DNA of 64,000 nt from Calditrichia bacterium (GTDB lineage: Bacteria; Calditrichota; Calditrichia; RBG-13-44-9; J075). This document shows positions 62,029-64,000 of the stretch, piece by piece. The translations under genes were made by a program, and so were the position numbers. How positions within the stretch are numbered: position 1 is the stretch's first letter; the number at the start of each line of letters is the position of its first letter. The DNA is taken from the NCBI GenBank assembly GCA_028284445.1, contig JANQRS010000070.1, positions 44,337 to 108,336 on the forward strand, read 5' to 3'. A model generated the notes under the pieces. It made no database searches. It was not told the DNA's origin and was given only the letters and a program-made list of their open reading frames with translations.

Positions 62029-62784
62029 ATGAATTTTCACGAATTACATAGCCAGGAAACGCCACTATTAATCGGAAACGTGTGGGACGTTCCAAGCGCC
62101 CGCAGCTATGAAAAGTTAAATTTTGCCGCGCTTGGCACCTCCAGCGCGGCAATCGCAGCAATGCTCGGCTATGAGGACGGCGAAAGCATGCCCTTCGCAG
62201 AGCTACTTAACATTGTGCGGCGAATTAAGGCGAATACGAGTTTGCCGTTCTCGGTAGACATAGAAGCGGGCTACGGAGAGTCGGTGGAAGCGGTCTGTGA
62301 AAACATTTCCAGCTTGATCAACCTCGACATTGCCGGAATTAACATCGAAGACTCCCTCGTCAGCGATGCCCGGCATCTAGTGGCGGCCGAAGCATTCAGC
62401 GAAAGGCTTAGCGCCATTTCGGCCTATCTAAAATCCAACAATTCGTCGCTATTTCTCAACGTCAGAACAGATCCCTTTCTCCTGCAGATTCCCAATGCCC
62501 GTGAGGAAGCCATCCGTCGTGGCCGTATGTATCAGGATGCCGGCGCTGATGGCCTTTTTGTGCCGTGCATTGTTAAGCAGGCAGATATCAAGGCAGTCGT
62601 GGACGCTATTTCGCTACCGATAAACGTGATGTGCATGCCGGACTTGCCGGATTTTCAAACACTAAAACAACTCGGCGTACGACGGATCAGCATGGGAAAT
62701 TTTCCGCAAGTCGCTTTACAGCAGTATTTCGATTCATTAATTTCTTCCATCCAAAATCAGCAATCATTCAGCGCATTGGTGTAG
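62029..62784 (+). CDS. Isocitrate lyase/PEP mutase superfamily protein
   Basis: A 251-residue TIM-barrel protein of the PEP mutase branch. GNVWDVPSARSYEK, LPFSVDIEAGYGES (metal-binding acidic residues), AGINIEDS and LNVRTDPFLL are family landmarks. The isocitrate lyase KKCGH loop is absent, so true isocitrate lyase activity is unlikely; decarboxylase, phosphonopyruvate or oxaloacetate-type chemistry is possible. ATG 62029 follows CGAGGCAGC. It lies three bases before ada, so the two are translated from one message. Confidence 0.82.
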   Translation: MNFHELHSQETPLLIGNVWDVPSARSYEKLNFAALGTSSAAIAAMLGYEDGESMPFAELLNIVRRIKANTSLPFSVDIEAGYGESVEAVCENISSLINLDIAGINIEDSLVSDARHLVAAEAFSERLSAISAYLKSNNSSLFLNVRTDPFLLQIPNAREEAIRRGRMYQDAGADGLFVPCIVKQADIKAVVDAISLPINVMCMPDLPDFQTLKQLGVRRISMGNFPQVALQQYFDSLISSIQNQQSFSALV

Positions 62785-62787
62785 AGC

Positions 62788-63849
62788 ATGCATATCACAA
62801 AGCAATCGGATATAGACAAGTACTACCAGGCACTTGTCGATCGGGACAGCCGCTTCGTGGGAATCTTCTACGTGGGCGTCAAAACGACCGGTATTTTCTG
62901 CATTGCCACCTGCCGGGCACGCAAGCCGAAACGGGTCAACGTAGAATTCTATACAGAAGTCAAGGAGTTGCTGCAGAACGGCTATCGGCCGTGCAAGGTC
63001 TGCAACCCGACCCGGAATGTCGGCGAGCCGCCTGACGAAGTGCTTATAGCAATACAGATGGTTCGTGATCACCCGGAGCATCGCGTACAGGATGATGCCT
63101 TGAAAGCTGCAGGTATCGCACCGGAGAAGCTGCGTCGCTGGTTCAAACAGCATCATGGCATCACATTTCAGGCCTACCAAAGAATGATTCGAGTCAATAG
63201 TGCTTTCCGGGCTTTGCAAAAGGGCAGCAGCGTCACGCATAGCGCTTTCGATGCCGGTTATGATTCGCTGAGCGGATTCGGATATACTTTCAAGGCGCTG
63301 ACCGGAGTGGCGCCAGAGGCAAGCAAGGAGAAATCGGTGATACTAATCCATAGCGTGCCGACACCACTTGGGCCGATGTTTGCCGCTGCTACGGATCAGG
63401 GTATTTGTCTGCTCGAATTTACCGATCGCAGCGCGCTGGAAGCCGAGCTTGGCGATCTGCAGAAGCGCTTAAATGCCATCATCCTCGGCGGAGAAAATGC
63501 GCATATTTCTCAATTGGAAAAGGAGCTGGCTGAATATTTCGCGGGGAAACGGAAATCCTTCGATGTTGCTCTGCATATGCCCGGCACCGACTTCCAACAA
63601 TCGGTCTGGCGCGCACTACTGAAAATCCCATTTGGAGAAACCCGCAGCTACAAGGAACAAGCCCGCCGAATTCAAAAGCCAACTGCGATTCGTGCGGTGG
63701 GAACGGCAAACGGGCAAAATCGCATTTCTATTGTGGTTCCCTGTCACCGGGTGGTTGGCAGCAATGGCAGCTTAACCGGATACGGCGGGGGGCTGGAGCG
63801 CAAACGCTGGCTGCTGGAACATGAGAAGAAAATGACAAATGTCGAATGA
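62788..63849 (+). CDS. ada: Ada: bifunctional methylphosphotriester/O6-methylguanine-DNA methyltransferase and regulator
   Basis: A 353-residue DNA-repair regulator. The N-terminal zinc domain has C38, C42, C69 and C72 (GIFCIATCRARKP, RPCKVCNPT), with C38 expected to accept methyl from phosphotriesters. An AraC-type helix-turn-helix follows (GITFQAYQRMIRVNSAF, FDAGYDSLSGFGYTFK). The C-terminal methyltransferase has the active-site cysteine C319 in PCHRVVGS. It likely repairs alkylated DNA and activates an adaptive response. Its last codons (MTNVE and the stop) lie inside a repeat segment that also occurs at 16140-16166. Confidence 0.95.
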   Translation: MHITKQSDIDKYYQALVDRDSRFVGIFYVGVKTTGIFCIATCRARKPKRVNVEFYTEVKELLQNGYRPCKVCNPTRNVGEPPDEVLIAIQMVRDHPEHRVQDDALKAAGIAPEKLRRWFKQHHGITFQAYQRMIRVNSAFRALQKGSSVTHSAFDAGYDSLSGFGYTFKALTGVAPEASKEKSVILIHSVPTPLGPMFAAATDQGICLLEFTDRSALEAELGDLQKRLNAIILGGENAHISQLEKELAEYFAGKRKSFDVALHMPGTDFQQSVWRALLKIPFGETRSYKEQARRIQKPTAIRAVGTANGQNRISIVVPCHRVVGSNGSLTGYGGGLERKRWLLEHEKKMTNVE

Positions 63850-63850
63850 C

Positions 63851-64000
63851 CAATGAACAATGAACAATGAACAATGAACAATGAACAATGAACAATGAAC
63901 AATGAACAATGACCAATGACCAATGACCAATGACCAATGACCAATGACCAATGACCAATGACCAATGACCAATGACCAATGACCAATGACCAATGACCAA
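63851..64000. repeat. CAATGAA/CAATGAC heptamer tandem array, continuing past the window
   Basis: Eight perfect CAATGAA units (63851-63906) are followed by thirteen CAATGAC units and the first three bases of another (63907-64000). There are no spacers. Because the unit is seven bases, the minus strand is open in all three frames and encodes cyclic VIGHWSL-like peptides; these are not genes. The array starts seven bases after the stop codon of ada. Confidence 0.92.

Noticed and set aside
62029..62784. True isocitrate lyase
   Set aside because: The KKCGH catalytic loop is absent and the protein is much shorter than isocitrate lyase.
63728..64000. Minus-strand repeat proteins rich in VIGHWSL
   Set aside because: They arise from a heptamer array that is open in every frame; no start signal or conserved domain.
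1..64000. tRNA, rRNA, prophage or insertion-sequence genes
   Set aside because: No cloverleaf, ribosomal RNA signature, integrase or transposase was recognised on either strand, though small RNAs cannot be excluded by eye.

Overview
The window looks like chromosomal DNA from a Gram-negative bacterium of the FCB superphylum, perhaps a Calditrichota/KSB1-type lineage; the rank below superphylum is inference. Pointers are a kelch protein ending in a PNPFN-type secretion/sorting domain (18902-20170), a TMEM260/DUF2723 protein O-mannosyltransferase (45370-48219), a DUF4837 lipoprotein (43300-44364), an UpxY/RfaH-type antiterminator heading a polysaccharide operon, and many lipoproteins and Sec signals. 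No rRNA, tRNA, insertion sequence, integrase or CRISPR array was seen. Intergenic DNA is rich in small repeats.

Region 1 (1-15591, minus strand) is a surface-polysaccharide locus. Read in transcription order it holds a nucleotide-sugar dehydrogenase, a DUF2927 secreted protein, an UpxY-like antiterminator, a WbpP-like 4-epimerase, and a sulfate-activation cassette (APS kinase, PHP-domain phosphatase, ATP sulfurylase, SLC13 permease with RCK_C domains). It continues with a second epimerase, a fused WbpB-WbpD dehydrogenase/acetyltransferase, a WbpE-like aminotransferase, a beta-helix lipoprotein and a Wzx flippase cut by the window start. The sugar enzymes fit synthesis of a 2,3-diacetamido uronic acid. 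The sulfur genes fit PAPS supply and PAP removal, so a sulfated polymer is possible, but no sulfotransferase lies in the window.

Region 2 (16234-27093, plus strand) holds a multipass transporter, secreted proteins (one with kelch repeats and a C-terminal sorting domain), a gamma-glutamylcyclotransferase-like protein, and a tight second glycan cluster: GT4, flippase, NodB-type deacetylase, GT4 and a GT-C membrane glycosyltransferase. Region 3 (27243-37026, plus) is a signalling block: an AAA-TPR protein, a Ser/Thr kinase-AAA-TPR protein, and a 1322-residue hybrid histidine kinase. Region 4 (37007-49408, minus) is mostly housekeeping and envelope: sdaA, DUF1992, a Trm112-like protein, accA, dolichol-phosphate-mannose synthase-like GT2, an RfbD-like reductase, a PfkB kinase, purE, DUF4837, an LPTS-type flippase, DUF2723 and another GT2.

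Region 5 (49824-60359, minus) is the least familiar. Three secreted PQQ-type beta-propeller proteins, one with N-terminal ankyrin repeats, are followed by a LuxE/PaaK-like adenylating enzyme, a LuxC-like acyl reductase and a two-gene ABC transporter, several of them overlapping or nearly so. Region 6 (60893-63849, plus) has a quinone-oxidoreductase-like protein, a PEP mutase/isocitrate lyase-family protein and Ada. The window ends inside a heptamer tandem repeat.

Four repeat families are dispersed between genes: 42-54 bp GC-rich palindromes, a CCAACAG(A)nTTCCAAA element often in inverted pairs, a double-hairpin element found twice, and heptamer tandem arrays. Several co-occur at 15900-16166 and at 60500-60800, which suggests composite, recurring intergenic elements.
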